A stretch of DNA of 64,000 nt, from assembly GCF_005860765.1 (NCBI RefSeq), contig NZ_VCEI01000025.1, positions 558,001-622,000 of the forward strand. Direction: 5' to 3'. The position numbers and the translations under genes are program-made. Numbering within the stretch: the stretch's first letter is position 1; each line of letters opens with the position of its first letter. Of this stretch, positions 37,660 through 45,731 are shown piece by piece. Source of the DNA: Dyadobacter sediminis. GTDB lineage: Bacteria > Bacteroidota > Bacteroidia > Cytophagales > Spirosomataceae. Under the pieces are notes generated by a model. The model saw only the letters and a list, made by a program, of their open reading frames with translations, searched no databases and was not told the DNA's origin.

Positions 37660-39906
37660 CTACAAAATCGATAATGGATTAGAAACTCTGGAGTACAGCG
37701 ATGAATCGTGTTCCAGCTCCATATTGGCGTATTCTACTGCTGTTGTAAAAGACATCGGTGAACGGTAAATGCCGAATTTCCAGTAAGGACCAGATGCATC
37801 CGGATAACCGATTCCTATTCCGGACAGATTCAGGAGCTGCTTGCCGTTCTGCCACCATTGAAGTTGCCCGTTTGTAGGAGAAAACCGTACGCGTACAACG
37901 ATCTTTTGCCAGACACCTCGATTGAACCGGGTAGTTCCGCGGACGACCGCCTTCGGACTTACCGTATGTGGATTGGATGTGGTGGAACAGGTGCAGATGG
38001 ATATGGTGTCGTCACCTTCCAGTTTGAAGCCTAAAACAGGCGCAGAACTGATGTCTCTGTCATCTTCACTGGCGTGAAACTGGCCAAGGTAACAAAATTC
38101 GCCGGAAGAAAGGTTTAACGAGCTACCCTCCGCAAGCCTGACGGAAAAAGAAAGCCAGACATCCTTGTTGAAGGGCAGGTTGTTGTTTTTGGAATAAAAT
38201 TCGGAACGCTCTCTGTTCTGGTTGTTTGCATCGCCCGACCACCTGTCACCGGCGTTCACCTGCATGCGATAGATTGGAGCTCTCGTGTTCGTTGCCTTCT
38301 GCAGTGACCAGGATTTGCTTGGCGTTTGTGACATGTAGGAATTGGAAAGGATGTCCAGCATCGTTCCCGTCGGGCCTATGCTGGTATAATCCAGTTGCTG
38401 TTCGACAGCAGTAGGATCATCGCCATCGCCCGTACTTGTTTCCGAGCTATCGTAGAAGTTGACGTACTGTACTTCGGTTCCTGAGGGGGCTACCTGATAG
38501 CTTCCGGAGATATCATTAACCCAGGTCCTTCCATCTTTCCGCTGAACTAAAATATCACATTCCGAGCTGGAAGAAGGCTTGGCAAGTGTGACAATATCCG
38601 CACTGCGGGTAACTGTGCTTCCGTTGGTGCGGATGTAAGAAGTCATCTGGCTTCCTTTTTCCAGCTGAGCGCCCCAGATCAGTATACCGCTGCTGCCATC
38701 GCCCCGGTAAGAGGTGGCGCCATTAGAAATCTCGGTGCCTATTTTGACAGAACTTTCCGAGGATTTTGCTTTGAAAGTGGCAGAACATCTTACCCATCCA
38801 TTGCCGGCATTTTTAATAGATGCGGAAGTGATGACATCGCTCCGGTTGCCTATTACTCTGTTTGCCAGATCAAAGTGGACCGTGTGTCCGATGATGTTGA
38901 AGTAGGCCCATTTACGTTCAGAGTATTTAAGAAACGCACTGAATGTATAAACGCTGTCCGTATTCGTGGACAAATTGCTCGCAGGGGCGATGTAGTGGAC
39001 AGAACTGTTAGAATTCTCTTTGATCTTGAAAGCATAGGTTTTCCCATCCGGGGAGCGGCTGCCCGAACGCACTGCCGATGCATTCTCTTTCCGCCAGAAG
39101 GAGTTGTCAAATACCTGGGAGTAGCGTACTGAATTAGTTGTAGCAGGTTCTATCAAAGCACCTGTCAGCGACAAGCTGGCAAGGTCATAATTAAATCTAA
39201 GCCCCAGGTAAGGAGCTACCGTAGTAGGTGTATATGTAGATAAATTGGTACCTTGTTCAAACTGCGCACCCCATGCATACAGGAATTTGGAAGTACTGCC
39301 TGAATAGCTGGTGTTATTGCTGTCATTGAGCATGTATAGATGAAATCCGGATTGTGTGCCCAGGTCCGGAACGCCGCTGAGTTTAAGCCTCCACCAGCCA
39401 TTTCCGCAATTGATTGCCTGATAACTGGTTACATTTGAGCTTGTAGAAATGAATGTGCCGTTGGACAGGTTGAATTTTACACCCGGGTTGCCTCCTTTGA
39501 AAGACGATCCGTTTGAAAAGCTAAGCTGTACTCTGCTGCAGGTAGCTGCTTTCAGGTAAATACTGACCGTTATGGGTACGTTCCGTGCGACATTCAGCTC
39601 TCTGGTAATACGGTGTTCACCTGAGGAACTGCTCTCAATGATTTTATTGCCTGTTTCTGAACCATCAATGGCCGTTATACTGCCCGGTATCGAGACCGAG
39701 GTTCCTACCTTGAGCCAGGCGCTGTTTGTAGCATTTTCGCTGTAAGTAAGCCAGTTCTGTCCAGGCTGGGCGAAATGCAGGTATCCATCCTGTCCGAAAA
39801 AAGATGCTTCACTTTTGCGGGTGACGGAAAGATTGGTGTTCGCAGACTTCGGCATTACTCTGAAGTCAAATACGCTTAGTGGGGAAGATGTTTCTTCAAT
39901 AATCAT
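37660..39906 (-). CDS. Polysaccharide lyase-like protein with phage-tail-type modules
   Basis: A 748-residue protein without a signal peptide, started at ATG 39906 (open to 40008). Residues about 50-225 and 255-430 are two copies of a beta-sandwich known from phage tail proteins; each begins with a YS-x-W motif (NWLTYSENATNSAWLK; NSVRYSQVFDNSFWRK) and ends in WGAQFEQGTNLSTYTPT or WGAQLEKGSQMTSYIRT. Residues about 500-748 resemble PF14099 lyases (heparin lyase I/PL20-like), with RERSEFYSK and WQKIVVRVRFS. Domain use fits a phage-type depolymerase that binds and cuts surface glycan. No phage genes surround it; export route unknown. Confidence 0.7.
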   Translation of the reverse strand: MIIEETSSPLSVFDFRVMPKSANTNLSVTRKSEASFFGQDGYLHFAQPGQNWLTYSENATNSAWLKVGTSVSIPGSITAIDGSETGNKIIESSSSGEHRITRELNVARNVPITVSIYLKAATCSRVQLSFSNGSSFKGGNPGVKFNLSNGTFISTSSNVTSYQAINCGNGWWRLKLSGVPDLGTQSGFHLYMLNDSNNTSYSGSTSKFLYAWGAQFEQGTNLSTYTPTTVAPYLGLRFNYDLASLSLTGALIEPATTNSVRYSQVFDNSFWRKENASAVRSGSRSPDGKTYAFKIKENSNSSVHYIAPASNLSTNTDSVYTFSAFLKYSERKWAYFNIIGHTVHFDLANRVIGNRSDVITSASIKNAGNGWVRCSATFKAKSSESSVKIGTEISNGATSYRGDGSSGILIWGAQLEKGSQMTSYIRTNGSTVTRSADIVTLAKPSSSSECDILVQRKDGRTWVNDISGSYQVAPSGTEVQYVNFYDSSETSTGDGDDPTAVEQQLDYTSIGPTGTMLDILSNSYMSQTPSKSWSLQKATNTRAPIYRMQVNAGDRWSGDANNQNRERSEFYSKNNNLPFNKDVWLSFSVRLAEGSSLNLSSGEFCYLGQFHASEDDRDISSAPVLGFKLEGDDTISICTCSTTSNPHTVSPKAVVRGTTRFNRGVWQKIVVRVRFSPTNGQLQWWQNGKQLLNLSGIGIGYPDASGPYWKFGIYRSPMSFTTAVEYANMELEHDSSLYSRVSNPLSIL

Positions 39907-40632
39907 AATTTTCTGAATACATGATTGAACTTGCATAATGCATGCTAGCCGGAACAACAGCAAATCGACTTGTAGATCTATTGAATAGGCACAAAGTTTC
40001 TGATACACAGAAGTTTCCGTTTCGGGTTAACCTCGTGTCCTGTTAAAAGATTTTTTTAATATTTTTTGAGTTTACTGCAAGCAGGAAAGGAGATAATCCT
40101 GTCTGGTGCAGTAATCACTTAGGTTGTACCGAACCGGAAAAGACGGAAACAGCCTGACAGCAAATTCGAAAATTTACTGCAAAATTTATTGTATGTAACT
40201 TGTTGATAACAGATACTTCAAACTATTTAATCATTCAGGAGCATCGGCAAACGAATGACTTAACTGTTGCTGATCGCTAGTTAAACCAGCAGAATATCTA
40301 TTTTAGAGGAGTAGATTTATTGTGCAAACATATTAATAAAATTCAATAAACCGCTTTTCAAAACAATAAAATTTCAAAATACCTTGAGAATAGTATTGTG
40401 TTTCTTTTGAAAATGGAAATTGTTTAGCGTTAAACTGTCCGGTTTCTGGAGATACTTACAAGCCCGAATAGTTGCTGATGACAAATAAGTTCGGGCCGGT
40501 TAGTATAAGGCTTGCACGCTGGATTGCATTCCCAACCTGGATCCTGTCAGTATTCCAGTATAACAGGCAATCCGGAACAAGTTGATTAATACCGATGTGT
40601 AATCCATCCTTGCTGGTAAAGTAGTAGAAATT
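39907..40632. other. AT-rich spacer, no gene seen
   Basis: Around 725 bases with very AT-rich stretches (40180-40440) and no convincing frame. A loose inverted repeat GCCCGAA/TTCGGGC (about 40464-40496, 20-odd base loop) is the only structure noticed. The PAS-domain fragment follows. Confidence 0.45.
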
Positions 40633-40962
40633 TTGCAGCGGTCAGCATTGGAACAAGGGTTGCCATTATTTATACGAACTGACATTGACCCGGAATCCTT
40701 CAGCAAGGGAAAGGTTCAGTGGTGTCCAGAAAAGCAGATTGATAAAAATTTATGCTGCCAGGAAAGCCAAATTGATGCGGCTCAAAAGCAGATACTGGAC
40801 TTTTTCGAGGAATCACCGGTGTCAATTGCCTTGATTGATGCGTTTGAACTGACCTATACCATGGCTAATGCTTTCTACAGTCAGCTGGTCGGCAGAACGC
40901 CCGAGCAACTGGTCATACCGGAGAACTGCGAAATGCCGAGATCAGTGTTTTCCAGTAATATT
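40633..40962 (+). pseudogene. PAS-domain fragment of a sensor kinase
   Basis: The stretch from about 40777 reads QKQILDFFEESPVSIALIDA followed by MANAFYSQLVGRTPEQLV, the usual opening of PAS domains in Bacteroidota hybrid histidine kinases. The residues before it (KGKVQWCPEKQIDKN) and after it fit nothing, and the frame decays into non-protein-like sequence before overlapping the next gene's start. No kinase domain is present. This is probably a relic of a larger sensor gene. Confidence 0.55.
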
Positions 40963-41179
40963 GCCGCTTTTTCAAGTTTAATGGCGCACAAAAAACTCAA
41001 TCAAGGTTTGTCTGCTCGTATCCAGTATTTTGCTGTACAGACTTTCCCGGCTCATGCCCACTTGCCAACAGTTTGCGTTTGTTATTACTTTTTGTTACTT
41101 TTTTGTCATTCTGGGCGAAGTCAAAGCTTTTTTAAAAGTTTTACCATCAACTCATCATTACGAACTCTAGCAACTAAGA

Positions 41180-42865
41180 ATGAAGCATCCCTTATGCACC
41201 GCTATCGCAGCATTTTGGCTTTTTGCCAGCTCTTTCGCCTCAGCGCAGATGATTACTCTGACCAACCCGATTCTGACCGGATTCTATCCTGACCCGAGCG
41301 TGGTTCAGGTCGGAACCGATTATTATCTGGTCAATTCCACATTCTCGTATTTCCCCGGCATTCCGGTTTTTCACAGCAAGGATTTGAAAAACTGGAAACA
41401 AATCAGCAATGTGATCGACCGTGCCACGCAGATGGATTTCATGGGAGAGAAGTTAACGCGTGGTTTGTTTGCACCCGCAATCAGTTACCACAACGGAACC
41501 TTTTATGTTACCTGCACGGACATTGATCATGACGGGAATTTTATTGTAACGGCCAAAAACCCGGCAGGCCCGTGGAGCAATCCGGTGCGTGTTCCGCAGG
41601 TACGCGGCATTGATCCTTCGTTGTATTTCGATGATGACAACAAAGCTTACATCGTTTACAACAGCGATGCTCCTGACCGGAAGCCGCTTTATTCCGGCCA
41701 CCGCACCATTCGTATATATGAACTGGACCCGGCAACTTTAAAGGTCGTAGGCGAAGAAAAGCAGCTGGTAAATGGCGGGGTCGATCTGAGCAAAAAGCCC
41801 GTCTGGATCGAAGCGCCGCATATCATGAAGAGAAATGGCTGGTACTATCTCTATGCAGCGGAAGGCGGTACGTCGGTGAACCACACGGAGGTGGTGTTCC
41901 GGAGCAAGTCGGTTTGGGGACCTTTCGTGCCTTACGAAAACAATCCGGTCCTGACGCAAATGGGACTGCCGGAAGATCGGAAAAATCCGGTTACTTCCGC
42001 TGGTCACGCGCAATTTGTGGATGGTCCGGATGGGAAGACTTATGCGATTTTTCTGGCGGTCCGTCCATATGAAGGGGATTATTATAACACTGGCCGCGAG
42101 ACCTTTATAGCGCCTGTGGAATGGAAAAACGACTGGCCGGTTATTAATCCCGGCAGCAAGGAAATCAAATACGAATATACAGCCCGTTACACGGAAGCGA
42201 AGCAGAAAGACGCGCTGCCACAGGCGGGAAATTTTGATTATACCCTGACATTTGAAAAAAGCCTCGATCCGTCTTTTTTGTTCATGCGCACGATCGATAG
42301 TTCGTCATTTTCATTGTCCAGAAGTTCAGGTCTGACCATGAAACTGAAACCGGAAACGGTAATGGAAACAGGCAATCCTTCTTTTATCGGAAAGCGCCAG
42401 CAGCATCTGTATTGCACCGCTGAAACGGAAATTGCTTTTTCTGCCAGATCGGAAAAGGAAAAAGCCGGACTGACCATTCTGCAAGACGAATCTCATTTTT
42501 ATTTCCTTGCCAAATCCATGGAAAAGGGCAAGCCGGTCATTCAGCTTTATAAAGCCGGCGCAGATCCAAAAACCATGGAAGTGCTTGCCCAGTTACCGCT
42601 TTCGGATCAATCCAGGCCCGTTAAGTTGCGCATTACGGCAGCAGGAGATGCATACAGCTTTTATTTTTCAACAGGTTCCAAGTGGGAATTGCTGAAAGAT
42701 AAAGTCGATGCAAAATTTCTGAGTACGCAGGTTGCCGGCGGTTTTATAGGCTGTTTGTTTGGCATGTATGCCACTTCTTCGGGTGAGCAGGCGGATAATT
42801 CTGCGTCATTCAAATACCTCCGATACAGTGGTAATGATCCGGTGTTCAAGAGTATGTCTCATTAA
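41180..42865 (+). CDS. GH43 beta-xylosidase/arabinofuranosidase
   Basis: A 561-residue secreted glycosidase (signal ends SSFASAQ). The five-bladed propeller carries the GH43 triad: Asp38 in GFYPDPS (base), Asp145 in RGIDPSLYFDDD (pKa modulator) and Glu211 in WIEAPHI (acid). Residues about 350-555 form the XynB-type C-terminal sandwich. Family members remove xylose or arabinose from xylan side chains or ends. It shares the strand with the downstream esterase and GH67 alpha-glucuronidase, completing a glucuronoxylan-degrading set, with a VOC protein gene and a GH43 fossil between. Confidence 0.92.
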   Translation: MKHPLCTAIAAFWLFASSFASAQMITLTNPILTGFYPDPSVVQVGTDYYLVNSTFSYFPGIPVFHSKDLKNWKQISNVIDRATQMDFMGEKLTRGLFAPAISYHNGTFYVTCTDIDHDGNFIVTAKNPAGPWSNPVRVPQVRGIDPSLYFDDDNKAYIVYNSDAPDRKPLYSGHRTIRIYELDPATLKVVGEEKQLVNGGVDLSKKPVWIEAPHIMKRNGWYYLYAAEGGTSVNHTEVVFRSKSVWGPFVPYENNPVLTQMGLPEDRKNPVTSAGHAQFVDGPDGKTYAIFLAVRPYEGDYYNTGRETFIAPVEWKNDWPVINPGSKEIKYEYTARYTEAKQKDALPQAGNFDYTLTFEKSLDPSFLFMRTIDSSSFSLSRSSGLTMKLKPETVMETGNPSFIGKRQQHLYCTAETEIAFSARSEKEKAGLTILQDESHFYFLAKSMEKGKPVIQLYKAGADPKTMEVLAQLPLSDQSRPVKLRITAAGDAYSFYFSTGSKWELLKDKVDAKFLSTQVAGGFIGCLFGMYATSSGEQADNSASFKYLRYSGNDPVFKSMSH

Positions 42866-42909
42866 ATTTCCTCTTTGTTTTATTGAGTAAATAACTAAAA
42901 TAAAATGCA

Positions 42910-43431
42910 ATGCAAATGAATGTGTTTAAAAACCTGATGATCGGGTTCGGCCTGTTGGTGAGTAGTGTGGCTTTCTCACAATCGAATTTCAGAAGTCAAC
43001 AAATCGGAATGGGCGTGGTTGTTTCGGATATGGAACGCTCACTGGATTTTTATGTCAATGGAATTGGTATGGTGCAGGCAGGGAAATTTACAATAGGTGC
43101 CGAATTTGGAAAAAGAGGTGGTTTGACAGGCGGTGATTCTGTTCAGGTCCACATTCTCAAACTGGAAAACAGCCCGCAGGCCAGTGACTGGAAGCTGATG
43201 AGTTTTGGCAGAAAAGCGGCTCATCCCAAACCGAAGTTTATCCAGGACGATACGGGTGTGCAGTACATTACCATTCAGGTAAAGTCATTGAAAGGCATCA
43301 TCGAAAGGCTGAAACAGCGCAACGTGACCTTCCTCGGTAGTACGCCGACGCCGTTAAATAAGGATGCGCATTTTGTGCTGGTGCAGGATCCGGACGGGAC
43401 TTTTGTTGAACTCATAGGGCCGCTCGAATAA
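42910..43431 (+). CDS. Secreted VOC (glyoxalase-fold) protein
   Basis: A 173-residue protein with a signal peptide (LMIGFGLLVSSVAFSQ), unusual for this mostly cytosolic fold. Repeated beta-alpha-beta-beta-beta units are visible: VVVSDMERSLDFYVNGIG and VQYITIQVKSLKGIIERLKQ, ending FVLVQDPDGTFVELIGPLE with the metal-binding Glu typical of vicinal-oxygen-chelate enzymes. The substrate is unknown. It lies 44 bases after the GH43 stop, possibly co-transcribed, so it could act on a released aromatic ester or sugar product in the periplasm (inference). Confidence 0.82.
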   Translation: MQMNVFKNLMIGFGLLVSSVAFSQSNFRSQQIGMGVVVSDMERSLDFYVNGIGMVQAGKFTIGAEFGKRGGLTGGDSVQVHILKLENSPQASDWKLMSFGRKAAHPKPKFIQDDTGVQYITIQVKSLKGIIERLKQRNVTFLGSTPTPLNKDAHFVLVQDPDGTFVELIGPLE

Positions 43432-43524
43432 CCAACTGCGACTCGTCTGCCTTTTAGGAACGAGAGAAAATTGGCGGATCTGGGATTTTGGAGAAAAATT
43501 GCGGATCTGTTGGAATCCGGGCAG

Positions 43525-43733
43525 GGAAAGCGGCTTACGCTCTTATTATAATCAAGAATATCAATGGAAAAGCCTGGAAACCGGTCGGCGCGCCTTTAAA
43601 AATGGCCTACACGATTCTGTAATTTATGGGAAACCGTTCCGTTCTTTTCATTTACTCCGCCAAAGAGGCAGGCGGCTATGCGGACTTCGGTTATTTCGAA
43701 ATGACGGGTTCTTTTTTAAATTATAAATCCGTG
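43525..43733 (+). pseudogene. Fossil C-terminus of a second GH43
   Basis: One frame reads INGKAWKPVGAPLKMAYTIL, then a TAA at 43620-43622, then FMGNRSVLFIYSAKEAGGYA and DFGYFEMTGSF. This is the end of a GH43 C-terminal sandwich (the usual YRIGLFNYATKETGGYADFDYF-type motif). It is not part of the intact GH43 gene upstream, whose tail differs. Everything before about 43525 is gone. The frame runs on into the esterase gene, which explains why a longer esterase start could be mistaken. Confidence 0.7.
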
Positions 43734-43757
43734 TTGCCGCTTACAAAAAGGGAGATA

Positions 43758-45725
43758 ATGATAACAACGCATGCATCGATGAGCATTTTACGCATTATAC
43801 TCGGACTGATTTTACTGCCAGGTTTGCTGTTCGCCCAAGTCCGTTTGCCGAAGCTTGTCTCGGATAATATGGTCTTGCAGCGCGACCAGCCGATAGCGAT
43901 CTGGGGCTGGGCTGCTCCGAAAGAAAAGGTAACTGTCACATTCAAAAACAAAAATTACCATGCGGTGGCCAAAGCAGACGGCAGCTGGAAAACGGAGTTG
44001 CCCGCACAGCCTGCCGGGACAGGATTCGACATGGTTATCAAAGGTAAAAATCGGGTTCAGATCCGGAATATCGCATTCGGCGATGTGTGGCTGTGCAGCG
44101 GGCAGAGCAATATGGTGATCAACATGGAGCGCGTCAAGGAGCGGTTTCCCGAGGACATTGCATCGGCCCGTTATCCCGACATCCGTAACTTTTTTATTCC
44201 TGCCAGAACGGATCTGAACGGTCCGGAAAAGGATTTGCCGCCATCACAATGGAAAGCAGCCACGACGGCTGACATTTTAAGCTTTGGCGCGGTTTCCTAT
44301 TTTTTTGCGCGGGACTTGTACGAGCAATATCACGTTCCGGTCGGCATTATCAACAGCTCGGTAGGAGGAACGCCCATAGAGGCCTGGATCAGTGAGCAGG
44401 GGTATGGAAATTTCGGTGACATTCAAAAGGTAATCATTCAAAACAAAGATACGAGCTATGTAAATGCCCGCATTTCAAAACCGGTGCTTTCAAAATCTTC
44501 CATGCCGGAAAATACCGATACCGGACTGTCCGAACATTGGGAGCGTGCGGATTATAAACCGAAAGGCTGGCGGAATTTCAACATTCCCGGTTATTGGGAA
44601 GATCAGGGATTGAAGGAACTGGACGGCGTGGTCTGGTTCAGAAGGGAGTTTGATGTGCCTGTGAACTGGGCCGGAAATCCCGCCAAACTCTTTATGGGAC
44701 GCATTGTGGATGCAGATGAAATGTACGTCAATGGAAAAAGGATCGGCGGGACAACTTACCAGTATCCGCCACGCAGATATCAGATTCCGGAAGGAGTTCT
44801 GAAAGCAGGTAAAAATACATTCGTGATCCGGGTAACGAATCAGGCAGGCAAAGGCGGATTTGTAACTGATAAACCTTATTTCATGCAAATGGGTGAGGAG
44901 CAAATCGATCTGAAAGGAACCTGGCAGTATAAAGTCGGCAGGGTAGATGAGCCGCTGGAAATGCCGGACAAAACAGCGCCGCTGATTGCTCAGAACCAGC
45001 CCGCTGCCTTGTATAATGCCATGATTGCCCCTGCATTGCCGATGAAGCTGAAAGGATTTGTGTGGTATCAGGGAGAATCCAATGTAGGCAATGCAAAGGA
45101 TTATAACCGCTTTATGCCGGCTTTGATTCAGAACTGGCGCAGTCTTTGGAAGTCCGAAAACCTGCCGTTTCTGGTCGTGCAGCTGCCCAATTTCCAGGAT
45201 ATCAGCTACCGTCCCGTCGAAAGCGATTGGGCCGTACTCCGCGAGGCGCAGAACAAGGCACTCACGTTAAAGCACACGGCCGTGGCCGTTACGATAGACC
45301 TGGGCGAATGGAATGACATTCATCCGCTGAACAAAAAAGACATCGGGAAAAGACTTGCGCTTGCAGCCAGAAATCTGGCATATGATGACAAAAGTGTAGT
45401 TTACAGCGGTCCGAGACTTACCTCGCATAGCATTGACGGCGACAAAATCATACTTACATTCAGTGATGTAGCCGATGGGATAAAGTCGGCCGACGGAGAG
45501 GATTTGCGCTGGTTTGCAGTGGCTGGCGAGGACAAACATTTCGTATGGGCAAAGACAAGAATTATTGGCAAAGACCGGATCGAGCTGTCCGGCGAATCGG
45601 TGAAAAGTCCGAAATACGTGCGCTATGCCTGGCAGGACAATCCGGAGGGGATCAACTTTTATAATTCGGCCGGTCTGCCCGCTTCGCCGTTTCGGACCGA
45701 TGGCGATTTTTTGAATGATAATTAA
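43758..45725 (+). CDS. Sialate O-acetylesterase-type SGNH esterase
   Basis: A 655-residue secreted carbohydrate esterase. The start is ATG 43758, preceded by GGGAG and followed by a signal peptide (SILRIILGLILLPGLLFAQ); the open frame further left belongs to the GH43 fossil. SGNH blocks: LCSGQSNMV (nucleophile Ser about 114), WYQGESNVG, and WNDIHPLNK with the catalytic Asp and His. A jelly-roll-type insert (about 250-390, WFRREFDVP, MYVNGKRIGG) splits the hydrolase domain. In xylan loci these remove acetyl groups from xylose. Only 6 bases separate it from the GH67 gene, so they form an operon. Confidence 0.92.
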   Translation: MITTHASMSILRIILGLILLPGLLFAQVRLPKLVSDNMVLQRDQPIAIWGWAAPKEKVTVTFKNKNYHAVAKADGSWKTELPAQPAGTGFDMVIKGKNRVQIRNIAFGDVWLCSGQSNMVINMERVKERFPEDIASARYPDIRNFFIPARTDLNGPEKDLPPSQWKAATTADILSFGAVSYFFARDLYEQYHVPVGIINSSVGGTPIEAWISEQGYGNFGDIQKVIIQNKDTSYVNARISKPVLSKSSMPENTDTGLSEHWERADYKPKGWRNFNIPGYWEDQGLKELDGVVWFRREFDVPVNWAGNPAKLFMGRIVDADEMYVNGKRIGGTTYQYPPRRYQIPEGVLKAGKNTFVIRVTNQAGKGGFVTDKPYFMQMGEEQIDLKGTWQYKVGRVDEPLEMPDKTAPLIAQNQPAALYNAMIAPALPMKLKGFVWYQGESNVGNAKDYNRFMPALIQNWRSLWKSENLPFLVVQLPNFQDISYRPVESDWAVLREAQNKALTLKHTAVAVTIDLGEWNDIHPLNKKDIGKRLALAARNLAYDDKSVVYSGPRLTSHSIDGDKIILTFSDVADGIKSADGEDLRWFAVAGEDKHFVWAKTRIIGKDRIELSGESVKSPKYVRYAWQDNPEGINFYNSAGLPASPFRTDGDFLNDN

Positions 45726-45731
45726 TCTGAA

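Noticed and set aside
40464-40496. Inverted repeat GCCCGAA/TTCGGGC
   Set aside because: Short arms, long loop and no T-run or adjacent stop codon; no role could be argued.
43626-43757. N-terminal extension of the esterase gene
   Set aside because: The residues belong to the GH43 fossil; the signal peptide and GGGAG site place the true start at 43758.
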